A stretch of DNA of 64,000 nucleotides from Kitasatospora purpeofusca (lineage in GTDB: Bacteria; Actinomycetota; Actinomycetes; Streptomycetales; Streptomycetaceae). Location of the stretch: contig NZ_JODS01000003.1 in assembly GCF_000718025.1 (NCBI RefSeq), positions 434,001-498,000 on the forward strand, given 5' to 3'. The notes below the pieces were generated by a model that saw only the letters and a program-made list of their open reading frames with translations, did no database searches and had not been told where the DNA came from. The first letter of the stretch is position 1, and every line of letters begins with the position of its first letter. Positions 17,535 through 25,511 of this stretch are shown piece after piece. Made by a program: the position numbers and the translations under genes.

Positions 17535-18365
17535 ATGGACCGGACCAGCGCCCTGAAGGTCATCGTCGACGAAAGTCTTCTGGCGCGGGTGCCCGGCTAC
17601 GTCCTCGGACTGATCGCCGTCCCGGTGGTCGACGTCGCGGCGGCCGCACCGGAGGTCGACGACCTCCTCACCGCCGCCGAGGACGCCCTCCACGGGCTCT
17701 CCCTGGGCAAGGCGGAGGTCTCCGCCCTGCCCCCGATCGCCGCCTGGCGGGACGCGTACCGCAGCGTCGACGTCAACCCCAACCGCTTCCCCTGCGCGGC
17801 GGAATCGGTGCTGCGGCGGGTGGCCAAGGGCGACCGGCTGCCGCGGATCAACGCCCTGGTGAACCTCTGCAACGCCGTCTCGCTGGACAGCCGGCTGCCG
17901 GTCGCCTCCTGCGATGTCGGCGACATCACCGGGGAGCTGGCCGTCCGGCTGGCCCACGGCGGCGAGACCTACCTGCCGCTGGGCGCGCCGGAGGCACCGG
18001 AGCACCCGGAGCCGGGCGAGGTCGTCTACGCGGACACCCAGGACCGGGCGCACTCGCGGCGGTGGAACTGGCGACAGAGCGAGGTGATCAGGACCGACGT
18101 CGGCCGACGCCGGCTGCTGCTCACCGTCGAGGCGGTGCACGAGGGCGGGCGCGCGGACGTGGAGCGGGCGCTCGACCGCCTCGCTGCCGCGCTCGACGCG
18201 CTCGGGGCGGTGCGTCAGCGGCCCGTCGTGCTGGACGCCGCCGAGACCGGAGTCGAGTTGTTCGTGCCGGAGCAGGACGTGTCCGAGCAGTCCGTCCCGG
18301 AGCGGGACGTGCCGGAGCAGTCGGCAGCGGAGTCGGCGGCCGGGTCGTCCGTCGTCGCGGGTTGA
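17535..18365 (+). CDS. B3/B4 domain protein (PheRS editing-domain-like)
   Basis: A 276-residue free-standing protein with the B3/B4 fold, known as the editing domain of the phenylalanyl-tRNA synthetase beta chain, where it hydrolyses wrongly charged tRNA. Conserved pieces are AWRDAYRSVDVNPNRFPCAAESVLRRV (residues about 72-99) and LVNLCNAVSLDSRLPVASCDV (about 113-133). The last 40 residues are a repetitive VPEQD/VSEQS tail. ATG with GAAGGA upstream. It opens a run of same-strand genes with short gaps that look biosynthetic. A role in discarding a non-protein amino acid charged to tRNA would fit as self-protection, but that is inference; many free-standing B3/B4 proteins have no known role. Confidence 0.82.
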   Translation: MDRTSALKVIVDESLLARVPGYVLGLIAVPVVDVAAAAPEVDDLLTAAEDALHGLSLGKAEVSALPPIAAWRDAYRSVDVNPNRFPCAAESVLRRVAKGDRLPRINALVNLCNAVSLDSRLPVASCDVGDITGELAVRLAHGGETYLPLGAPEAPEHPEPGEVVYADTQDRAHSRRWNWRQSEVIRTDVGRRRLLLTVEAVHEGGRADVERALDRLAAALDALGAVRQRPVVLDAAETGVELFVPEQDVSEQSVPERDVPEQSAAESAAGSSVVAG

Positions 18366-18420
18366 TCGTCGTGGGAGCCGGCCCCGGTGCCGGACCGACC
18401 GCTACCTCCAGGAGAACCCG

Positions 18421-19641
18421 ATGAACCCCGCGATTCTGATCGTCTACCGCCCCGCCGCCGGCCGCTACCTCGCGCAGTTCCGCAGCGTGGTCGAGGTCGC
18501 CACCGAACTCGGCCACCACCCCGTCGTCCTGGTGCCCACCGGCGAGATCCCGCCCGAGGTCGAGGGCCTGACGGTCCGGGAGGCCGACCTGGACTCCACC
18601 CCGGCCTTCCGGGCCGCCGTGGACGGGATCGCCGCCGAGTACCGGCTGGTCCGGATCTTCCCGCTGTTCGAGGGCGACGTGCTGCCCGCCGCCCGGTCCC
18701 GCCGGGACCACGGCATCCCCGGACTGACGCCCGACCAGGCGCTCAACTTCCGCGACAAGAACGTGATGCACCGCCGCGCCGAGGAGCTGGGCGTCAAGGT
18801 CGCCCGCTCCTGCCGCCCCGACACCCTGGGCGCGGTCGAGGAGTTCGCCGCGCAGGCCGGCTACCCGCTGGTGATCAAGCCGTACGCGGGCTGGGCCTGC
18901 GGCAGCACCTACCGGGTCGACGGGCCGGAGCGGCTGGCCGAGGTGTGGGAGGAGATGGGCGACGACCGGCACGAGTACCGGGTCGAGGAGTTCGTCCGCG
19001 GCACCGAGTTCCATGTGGACGCGCTGCTCCAGGACGGCGAGGTCGTCTTCGAGCAACTGTCCCGCTACACCTACTCGGTGCTGGAGTACCGGGACGAGCC
19101 GGGCGGCACCATCTCCCGCAAGCACGACCTCAGCAAGCACGAGCAGCGGATCCTGGAGCTCAACGCCACGGTGCTGCGCGGCTTCGGCATGCGCACCGGC
19201 GTCGCGCACGTCGAGTTCTTCCTGGACGAGGACGGCGAGGCGGTGTTCGGCGAGGCGGGCGCCCGGGCCGGCGGCGGCTCGATCGTCCCGGCGATCCAGG
19301 CCGGTCGCGGCATCAACCTGGCCGGCGAGTGGGCCCGGCTCGAACTCGACCCGGAGCACCGCACCGCGGCCCGGCTCGGCCCGGAGATCGGCACCGAGTA
19401 CCTGTCCTCGGGCGAGTACGGCCGGATCACCGGGATCAGCTCGCCCGCGGACCTCAACGCGCTCGACGGCGTCCTGGACGCGGACGTCTGGAAGGCCGTC
19501 GGCGACGTGCTGGCCCCGCCGGTCGCCTCCAACGACGTGCTCGGCTGGTACGTCTGCGAGGGCAGCGACTACGACGACGTGCTGGCGCGGTTCCGCACCG
19601 TCCGCCAGGCCTTCCGGGTCGAGACCGAGTCGGCGGTCTGA
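18421..19641 (+). CDS. ATP-grasp ligase
   Basis: A 406-residue ATP-grasp enzyme; the family joins a carboxylate to an amine or thiol through an acyl-phosphate. Visible parts: LNFRDKNVMHRRAEELGV (start of the ATP fold, near residue 103), the ATP-binding strand YPLVIKPYAGWACGSTYR (about 149-166), EEFVRGTEFHVDALLQ, and the metal-binding segment VEFFLDEDGEAVFGEAGARAGGG near 261-283. The architecture is that of L-amino-acid ligases and related BGC ligases rather than purine or biotin enzymes. It is followed five bases later by an MFS exporter, as in the bacilysin BacD-BacE pair. Substrates unknown. Confidence 0.87.
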   Translation: MNPAILIVYRPAAGRYLAQFRSVVEVATELGHHPVVLVPTGEIPPEVEGLTVREADLDSTPAFRAAVDGIAAEYRLVRIFPLFEGDVLPAARSRRDHGIPGLTPDQALNFRDKNVMHRRAEELGVKVARSCRPDTLGAVEEFAAQAGYPLVIKPYAGWACGSTYRVDGPERLAEVWEEMGDDRHEYRVEEFVRGTEFHVDALLQDGEVVFEQLSRYTYSVLEYRDEPGGTISRKHDLSKHEQRILELNATVLRGFGMRTGVAHVEFFLDEDGEAVFGEAGARAGGGSIVPAIQAGRGINLAGEWARLELDPEHRTAARLGPEIGTEYLSSGEYGRITGISSPADLNALDGVLDADVWKAVGDVLAPPVASNDVLGWYVCEGSDYDDVLARFRTVRQAFRVETESAV

Positions 19642-19646
19642 CCGGG

Positions 19647-20987
19647 ATGGCCACGAGTACCGGAGAAGGGGCCGCCGCCCCCAAGGCCTGGACGGCCAGG
19701 TTCAAGGAGTTACCGCTCCCGCTGCGGGTGCTGTTCCTGACGTCCTTCGTCAACCGCGCGGGCATGTTCGTCTTCCCGCTGCTCGCCGTCTACCTGGTGC
19801 GCAGCAAGGGCCTCGGCACGGCCGAGGCGGGCCTGCTGATCTCGGTCGGCTCGACCGGCCTGCTGGTGGGCTCGCTGCTCAGCGGGCCGGTGTGCGACCT
19901 GCGCGGCCGCCGGGACGCCCTGGTCGCCGCCCTGGTGCTCAACGCGGTCGGCTACCTCGGCCTGGGCACCCTGGACGGCGCGCCGTGGACGTACGCCCTG
20001 CTGCTGTTCGTCGCCCTGGTGGGGATGGGCATGTTCGGCCCGGCGGCCAACACCCTGATCGCCGACCTGGCTACCCCCGAGCAGCGGCCGTTCTCGTACA
20101 CGGTCAGCTACATCGGCAACAACCTGGGCATGGGCATCGGCCCGCTGCTGGGCGGGGTCGCGGCCGCGTACTCGTACCACGTGATGTTCGCGGGCAACAT
20201 CGTGGTCGGGCTGCTGTGCGCGGTCGTGATCCGGATCTGGGTGCCCCGGGACACCAAGTCCGGCACCGCCGCGCCCAAGGCGGCCGGTGGCGGCCGGCTC
20301 CGGCTCGGCGGCGTCCACGGCCATGTGCTGTGGATGGTGCTCGCCTCGTTCTTCTACGTGGCGCCGCTGATCGGTCTCGAGTACGCGCTGCCGCTGGCCG
20401 TGACCACCGAGCTGAACGCCTCGGCCGGGCTGGTCGGCGTGGTGTACACGGTGAACAGCGTCGTGGTGGTGGGCCTCGGGCTCCAGCTGGAGAAGCGGAT
20501 CGCCAGCTACCCGATCCGCACCCTGCTGCTGGTGGCCGGGGTGCTGTGGGCGCTGGGCCTGGCCGTGCTCGACTTCGGCTTCTCGCTCGCGGCGGTGCTG
20601 GCGTCCACCGTGGTGTGGACGCTCGGCGAGATCATCGCCTCCGTGGTGGTGCCCACCTACATCGCGGACCACGTGGACGAGCACCGGGTCGGCCGCTTCA
20701 TGGCGCTCAACGGCTTCGTGCTGGGCCTGGCCCGGCTGGTGGTGCCGTTCGGCCTCGGGCTGATCTGGCAGAACCACGGCGCGCGTCCGGTGCTGCACAC
20801 CATGCTGGTCACGCCGCTGGTGGGTATCGCGGTGTTCGCGGTGCTCCGGATCCGGTCCTCGGCCGCGAGCGCGCCGGCCGCCCCGGCCGCCGGCCCCGGT
20901 CCCGCCGCAGCCTCTTCTTCTTCCTCCTCCTCAGCTTCCGTCGAAGCCGGACCCGGACCGGCCGATGCCGTCCGCTCCGGTGCCTGA
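19647..20987 (+). CDS. MFS exporter with a TTA codon
   Basis: A 446-residue, 12-helix major facilitator protein. The loop motif is in GPVCDLRGRRDALVA between helices 2 and 3, and SYIGNNLGMGIGPLLGGV matches the helix 5 antiporter signature. The C-terminal tail is Ser/Ala/Pro-rich. It starts five bases after the ATP-grasp stop and is surely co-transcribed with it. Codon 22 (19710-19712) is TTA, the rare leucine codon read by the bldA tRNA in streptomycetes, so translation is expected to depend on development. Probably exports the locus product; it would then also give self-resistance. Confidence 0.87.
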   Translation: MATSTGEGAAAPKAWTARFKELPLPLRVLFLTSFVNRAGMFVFPLLAVYLVRSKGLGTAEAGLLISVGSTGLLVGSLLSGPVCDLRGRRDALVAALVLNAVGYLGLGTLDGAPWTYALLLFVALVGMGMFGPAANTLIADLATPEQRPFSYTVSYIGNNLGMGIGPLLGGVAAAYSYHVMFAGNIVVGLLCAVVIRIWVPRDTKSGTAAPKAAGGGRLRLGGVHGHVLWMVLASFFYVAPLIGLEYALPLAVTTELNASAGLVGVVYTVNSVVVVGLGLQLEKRIASYPIRTLLLVAGVLWALGLAVLDFGFSLAAVLASTVVWTLGEIIASVVVPTYIADHVDEHRVGRFMALNGFVLGLARLVVPFGLGLIWQNHGARPVLHTMLVTPLVGIAVFAVLRIRSSAASAPAAPAAGPGPAAASSSSSSSASVEAGPGPADAVRSGA

Positions 20988-21039
20988 ACCGTGTGACCGT
21001 CCGATCGACCGCCGTATCCATGCATTCCGGGAGGGCCCG

Positions 21040-22341
21040 ATGATCACCAAGTTCTTGCTGCCCGAGGACCGAATCCCCACCACCTGGTACAACGTGCTGG
21101 CGGATCTGCCGAAGCCGGTGCCGCCGATGCTGCACCCCGGGACGAGGGAGCCGCTCACCCCGGCCGACCTGGCGCCGCTGTTCCCCGAGTCGCTGATCGC
21201 CCAGGAGTTCAGCACCGAGGCCGAGATCGACATCCCCGGCGCGGTGATCGACGTCTACCGCCAGTGGCGGCCCAGCCCGCTGGTCCGGGCCCACCGGCTG
21301 GAGCGCTCGCTCGACACCCCGGCGCGGATCTACTTCAAGTACGAGGGCGTCAGCCCGGCCGGCAGCCACAAGCCCAACACGGCCGTGCCGCAGGCGTACT
21401 ACAACAAGCAGGCCGGTGTGGAGAAGCTCACCACCGAGACCGGCGCCGGCCAGTGGGGCAGCTCGCTCGCGATGGCCTCCGCCTACTTCGGCCTCGAGTG
21501 CGAGGTCTTCATGGTCAAGGTGAGCCACCAGCAGAAGCCCTACCGCCGGGCCCTGATGGAGACCTTCGGGGCGACGGTGCACGCCAGCCCCAGTGTGCTC
21601 ACCGACGCCGGACGGGCCGCGCTCGCCGCCGACCCCGACGCCAGCGGCAGCCTGGGCCTGGCCATCTCGGAGGCCGTGGAGGCCGCGGTCAAGAGCGGCG
21701 GCCGGGCCAAGTACGCGCTCGGCTCGGTGCTCAACCACGTGCTGACGCACCAGACGGTGATCGGCCAGGAGGCGCTGCTCCAGATGGAGTTGGCGGAGGA
21801 CTACCCGGACATCGTGATCGGCGCGGCGGGCGGCGGCTCCAACTTCGGCGGCCTGGTCCTGCCGTTCCTGCGCGAGCAGCTGCGCGGCGGCCGCTCGGTG
21901 CGGGCACTCGCCGTCGAGCCGGCCTCGTGTCCGACCCTCACCCAGGGCCGCTACGAGTACGACTTCGGCGACACCGCGGGCCTCACCCCGCTCACCATGA
22001 TGCACACCCTCGGCCACGACTTCGTGCCGCCGAGCATCCACGCGGGCGGGCTGCGCTACCACGGCATGGCGCCCATCATCAGCGCCCTGAAGGACCTCGA
22101 CCTGCTGGAGGCCCGGGCCGTCCCGCAGACCGCCTGCTTCGAGGCCGGCGTCCTGTTCGCCCGCAACGAGGGCATCGTCCCGGCGCCGGAGTCCACCCAC
22201 GCGGTGCGGGCGGCCATCGACGAGGCGCTGGCCTGCAAGGAGAGCGGCGAGGCCCGCACCATCCTGTTCACGCTGTCCGGCCACGGGCACTTCGACATGC
22301 AGGCCTACACGGACTACTTCGCCGGCAAGCTCAAGGACTGA
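21040..22341 (+). CDS. TrpB-like PLP-dependent beta-substitution enzyme
   Basis: A 433-residue fold-type II PLP enzyme of the TrpB2/TrpB-like group. The PLP lysine is K111 in SHKPNTA; the phosphate-binding loop is AAGGGSNFGG; the C-terminal LSGHGHFDMQ is typical of the group. TrpB catalyses beta-replacement on serine by indole; TrpB-like proteins in gene clusters use other nucleophiles. No trpA or other tryptophan gene is adjacent, and the neighbours are biosynthetic, so a dedicated side-chain-building step is more likely than primary tryptophan synthesis. The ATG at 21040 follows GGGAGGG. Confidence 0.88.
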   Translation: MITKFLLPEDRIPTTWYNVLADLPKPVPPMLHPGTREPLTPADLAPLFPESLIAQEFSTEAEIDIPGAVIDVYRQWRPSPLVRAHRLERSLDTPARIYFKYEGVSPAGSHKPNTAVPQAYYNKQAGVEKLTTETGAGQWGSSLAMASAYFGLECEVFMVKVSHQQKPYRRALMETFGATVHASPSVLTDAGRAALAADPDASGSLGLAISEAVEAAVKSGGRAKYALGSVLNHVLTHQTVIGQEALLQMELAEDYPDIVIGAAGGGSNFGGLVLPFLREQLRGGRSVRALAVEPASCPTLTQGRYEYDFGDTAGLTPLTMMHTLGHDFVPPSIHAGGLRYHGMAPIISALKDLDLLEARAVPQTACFEAGVLFARNEGIVPAPESTHAVRAAIDEALACKESGEARTILFTLSGHGHFDMQAYTDYFAGKLKD

Positions 22342-22395
22342 CGTCCGAGGACCGACGTCCGACGACCGACGTCCGACGACCGACGTTCGAGGATC
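22340..22395. repeat. Four 14-bp tandem units after the TrpB-like gene
   Basis: Units of GACGTCCGAGGACC and close variants at 22340, 22354, 22368 and 22382. In addition the 17 bases AAGCTCAAGGACTGACG that end the gene (22327-22343) recur at 22403-22419, so the gene end was copied downstream during repeat expansion. Confidence 0.75.
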
Positions 22396-22437
22396 GGCGA
22401 GAAAGCTCAAGGACTGACGAGTACTGAGCGGTGACAG

Positions 22438-22492
22438 GCGGGCGAACAACCGGACGGGCCCTCGCACCACGGGGCCCGTCCGGCCGCCCGCC
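22438..22492 (+). terminator. Strong hairpin between TrpB-like and reductase genes
   Basis: Stem CCGGACGGGCCC / GGGCCCGTCCGG (22450-22461 and 22472-22483) inside an outer GCGGGCG / CGCCCGC pair. It probably ends or attenuates the first transcript, which would make the second half of the locus (22525 onward) a separate or partly separate unit. No T-run follows. Confidence 0.6.
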
Positions 22493-22524
22493 CCCGTAGG
22501 GGCAGACTACGAGGGGGGAACCAC

Positions 22525-23232
22525 GTGCAAGGATCAACTCCGACTCCGATAGTGCTCGGGATCTGCGGCTCCGAGCGACCGGGCGGCAACACCGACCTCG
22601 CGTTGGAGTACGCCGGCCGCCTGGTCCGGGAACGGGGCGCCGAGTTCCGGACCGTCCACCTGCGCGAGCACCGGATCTCGCCGTGCAGCCCGTGCGGCGA
22701 CTGCAACCAGCGGACCACACCCTGCGAACTCCGCGACGACATGCCCGCGATCGTCGAGCAGATGAAGCAGGCGGACGCCATCGTCTACGCGACCCCGGTG
22801 CACGGCTTCGGCCCCGCCCATCTGATGCAGATCTTCATCGAACGGGCCGGCGTCGGCTTCCTGCGCTTCGACCGCCCCCTCGCCAACAAAGTGGGCGGCA
22901 TCATCGTCGTCTCGCGCCGGTACAGCGACGCCGCGGTGCACAGCCAGCTGGTCGACAACCTGCTGCTCAACCGCATGATCCTGGTCGGCAGCGGCTTTCC
23001 GGCGCTGCTGCGCAACACCTCTCCGCAGCCGCAGCTCCAGGACGCCGAGGGCCTGGAGGCACTGGAGCGGATGCTGCACCGCATGATCGACATGTCCCAG
23101 CTGCTCCGCCGCCACCAGACGGCCGACGGTCGGCCCGTGCTGCCGCTCGACGACCGCAACGAGCGGGTTTCCCGCGCCCCGCGCGTCGTCCTGCCGGGGC
23201 AGCGAACCTCCTCGGAGAAGCAGGCCAGCTGA
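22525..23232 (+). CDS. Flavodoxin-family oxidoreductase with a CX2CX2CX6C cluster motif
   Basis: A 235-residue FMN protein of the NADPH-dependent FMN reductase/iron-sulfur flavoprotein family. The N-terminal GICGSERPGGNTDLAL is the FMN phosphate loop; Cys54, Cys57, Cys60 and Cys67 form CX2CX2CX6C followed by DDM, the pattern that holds a compact [4Fe-4S] cluster in iron-sulfur flavoproteins. YATPVHGFGPA is the second flavin-contact segment. GTG start with GAGGGGGG upstream. It begins the second half of the locus. It may reduce a pathway intermediate or supply reduced flavin; the UbiD enzyme downstream needs prenylated FMN, but no UbiX prenyltransferase is in the window. Confidence 0.83.
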   Translation: MQGSTPTPIVLGICGSERPGGNTDLALEYAGRLVRERGAEFRTVHLREHRISPCSPCGDCNQRTTPCELRDDMPAIVEQMKQADAIVYATPVHGFGPAHLMQIFIERAGVGFLRFDRPLANKVGGIIVVSRRYSDAAVHSQLVDNLLLNRMILVGSGFPALLRNTSPQPQLQDAEGLEALERMLHRMIDMSQLLRRHQTADGRPVLPLDDRNERVSRAPRVVLPGQRTSSEKQAS

Positions 23233-23281
23233 ACCGCCGATCCACCGATATCCCTTTTCCGACGTGTTGTTGAGGAGTGCC

Positions 23282-23665
23282 ATGTCCACCGAGACCGAGA
23301 CCGGCGACCAGCAGGGCGGCCAGACCGGGGACCCCGTCCTGGTCGGCGTCGACTTCGACCTGATCCCCTGGGAGAAGTGGCAGAAGCCGGGCGCCGAGGG
23401 CCGGGTGAAGATCGCCTACACCCAGGGCCTGCGGGTCCGGCTGATGGAGCTGCCCGCCGGCTTCGACGAGCACGAGTGGTGCCTCCGCGGCCACCAGGGC
23501 TACGTGCTGCAGGGCGAGTTCACCATCCACTTCGAGGACCGTTCGGTGCCGTGCCGCCCCGGCATGGGCTTTGTGATCCCGGACGACGAGAAGCACCGTT
23601 CGCAGGGCGCGCAGGGCGAGCCGACCGTCGTGTACGTCGTCGACAAGGTGGTGCCGACCGCATGA
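23282..23665 (+). CDS. Small cupin protein
   Basis: A 127-residue single-domain cupin. The first cupin motif is seen as DEHEWCLRGHQGYVLQGEFTIHF (about residues 60-82) and the second as PGMGFVIPDDEKHRSQGA with the final metal His in EKH. The first 20 residues are polar and likely disordered. Cupins of this size are isomerases, dioxygenases or binding proteins; in bacilysin synthesis a (double) cupin isomerises a dihydro-prephenate product, which is a suggestive parallel but not proof. Its TGA overlaps the ATG of the chorismate mutase gene. Confidence 0.83.
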   Translation: MSTETETGDQQGGQTGDPVLVGVDFDLIPWEKWQKPGAEGRVKIAYTQGLRVRLMELPAGFDEHEWCLRGHQGYVLQGEFTIHFEDRSVPCRPGMGFVIPDDEKHRSQGAQGEPTVVYVVDKVVPTA

Positions 23666-24042
23666 GCGCCGACCGTACGGGCGCCGACCCGTCGTCGCCC
23701 GCGATCGATCCCCGGATCGAGGAACTGCGGCTCTCCGTCGACGCGCTGGACCGGCGGATCGTCGCGCTGCTGGCGGAGCGCACCGCCGTGGTGCGGGAGC
23801 TGACCGGGTTCAAGCGGGACGAGGAGACGGTCCGCTCCCCGGGCCGGGTCGAGCAGGTCGTCGCCAAGGTCCGGGGTCTGGCGGACGAGCACGGCATGCC
23901 GCCGGGGATCGCCGAGGCCACCTACCGCACGCTGATCGACGAGCTGACCGGGATGCAGATGGTGCTCCTGGAGGAGCGCCGGGCGGTCGCTTCCGCCGCG
24001 GCCGGTTCCGCGGCCGGGGCCGCCGCCGGGGAAGGGCCATGA
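23662..24042 (+). CDS. AroQ-type chorismate mutase-like protein
   Basis: A 126-residue all-helical protein of the AroQ class II chorismate mutase fold. The start helix IEELRLSVDALDRRIVALLAERTAVVRELTGFK (in parts; residues about 19-51) has the Arg/Lys set of the active site, followed by VRSPGRVEQVVAKVRGLADEHGMPPGIAEATYRTLIDELTGMQ. Members convert chorismate to prephenate; PchB relatives cleave isochorismate to salicylate. The free-standing gene inside an ATGA-coupled trio (cupin, this, UbiD) indicates a dedicated supply of prephenate or a related acid. The Ala/Gly-rich tail is not conserved. Confidence 0.85.
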   Translation: MSADRTGADPSSPAIDPRIEELRLSVDALDRRIVALLAERTAVVRELTGFKRDEETVRSPGRVEQVVAKVRGLADEHGMPPGIAEATYRTLIDELTGMQMVLLEERRAVASAAAGSAAGAAAGEGP

Positions 24043-25511
24043 GCCGTCGGCACCCGGCCGACCTGCGGGCGGCGCTGGCCGCGCTGGACCTGATGCCAGG
24101 AGAACTGGTCCGGGTCCGGGAGGAGGTCCCGGCCCGGTTCGGGGTCTCCTCCCGCTACGCCCGGTGGGCCGGCGCCCCGGCGGCGCCGCCCACCGGCCCC
24201 GGCCCGGCCGTCCTGTTCGAGCAGGTCACGCCGTCGGGCGGCGCGGCCGAGGACGGCGAGGGCGGCGAGGGCGGCGAGGAGCACGATGCCAGTGCCGTGC
24301 TGATGGGCCTGTACGGGACCAGGCGCCGGGCGGCCGCCCTGCTCGGCGCCACCCCCGCCGAGCTGGCCCACCGGCTGCTGGACGCGGTGGCCGCACCGCT
24401 GCCGCCGGTGCCCGCCGCCGACCCCGACCGGTGGGCCCGCAGCGACCGGAAGCCGGACCTGACCACGCTGCCCGTCCCGGTGCTCACCGACGAGGACGCC
24501 GGCCCGTACCTCACCCTCGGCGCCGTCCTGGCCACCGACCCGGCCACCGGCGTGCGCAACCTGTCGATCCACCGGATGTGCGTCCAGGGCCCCGACCTGC
24601 TCACCATCTGGATGGTGCCGGGGCGCGACCTCGAACAGGCCCACCGCAACTCGCTCGCCGCCGGACGGCCGCTGCCGGTGGCGATCCACCTCGGCCTCGG
24701 CCCCGCCGTGCTGCTCGCCTCCTGCTGCCCCACCTCGCTCGTCCCGACCGGGACGGACGAACTGGCGGTCGCCGGGGCACTCGCGGGCGCGCCGGTGGAA
24801 CTGCTGCCCTGCCGCACGGTGGACGCCGAGTACATCGCCCACGCCGAGTACGTGCTGGAGGGCGAACTGCTGCCGGACACCATGCCGGAGAACCCCAGGG
24901 GCACCGCCGCCACCCCGGAGTTCCTCGGCTACCAGGGCACCGCGCACCCGGCCCTGCCGACCGTCCGGATCACCGGGATCACCGCCCGGCGCGGCCCGAT
25001 CCTCCAGGCGGTCTCCGGCCCGGGCCACGAACAGTCCGTCCTGCTCGGCTTCGGGATGGAGGCGGCCGTGCTGGCCGTGCTGCGCCGCCGCGGCGCCCCG
25101 GTCCGGGCGGTGCACTGCCACACCGCCGGCGGGGGACAGCTGATGGTCGTGCTCCAGTGGGAGGCCAAGCGCTCGGCCGAGGACGACGCGCTGGTCCGCG
25201 AGGCCTCGCAGGCCGTCCTGGAGGAGTTCCGGATGGCCAAGCTGGTGCTGTCCGTGGACGAGGACGTGGACCTGGAGTCGGACCAGGACCTGTGGTGGGC
25301 GATGGTCACCCGGTGGCAGGCGGACCGGGACCTGCTGGTCCTGCCGGACCGGGAGGGCTTCCCGCTCGACCCGACCCAGTCGGTCGCCTACTCGCCCGCC
25401 CTGTCGGCGGACGGCCGCACCGCCAAGGCGGTGTTCGACTGCACCGTCCCGTACGCGCAGCGGCGCCGCTTCCGCCGGGCCCGGTTCACCGACGCCCCCG
25501 GCTCCGGCTGA
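24039..25511 (+). CDS. UbiD family (de)carboxylase
   Basis: A 490-residue enzyme of the UbiD family, which decarboxylates alpha,beta-unsaturated or aromatic acids with prenylated FMN. Family segments: GVRNLSIHRMCVQGPD with the catalytic-site Arg, AIHLGLGPAVLLASC, and EYIAHAEYVLEGEL holding the conserved acidic residues. ATG overlaps the chorismate mutase stop. The N-terminal 90 residues contain an acidic Gly/Glu insertion (EDGEGGEGGEEHD). The cofactor must come from a UbiX outside the window. Together with chorismate mutase this suggests decarboxylation of a prephenate-derived or aromatic acid. Its last 26 bases overlap the end of the convergent MocR gene. Confidence 0.87.
   Translation: MSRRHPADLRAALAALDLMPGELVRVREEVPARFGVSSRYARWAGAPAAPPTGPGPAVLFEQVTPSGGAAEDGEGGEGGEEHDASAVLMGLYGTRRRAAALLGATPAELAHRLLDAVAAPLPPVPAADPDRWARSDRKPDLTTLPVPVLTDEDAGPYLTLGAVLATDPATGVRNLSIHRMCVQGPDLLTIWMVPGRDLEQAHRNSLAAGRPLPVAIHLGLGPAVLLASCCPTSLVPTGTDELAVAGALAGAPVELLPCRTVDAEYIAHAEYVLEGELLPDTMPENPRGTAATPEFLGYQGTAHPALPTVRITGITARRGPILQAVSGPGHEQSVLLGFGMEAAVLAVLRRRGAPVRAVHCHTAGGGQLMVVLQWEAKRSAEDDALVREASQAVLEEFRMAKLVLSVDEDVDLESDQDLWWAMVTRWQADRDLLVLPDREGFPLDPTQSVAYSPALSADGRTAKAVFDCTVPYAQRRRFRRARFTDAPGSG

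Noticed and set aside
22438..22492. Riboswitch or T-box before the reductase gene
   Set aside because: Only a simple GC hairpin is visible; no conserved aptamer or T-box sequence.
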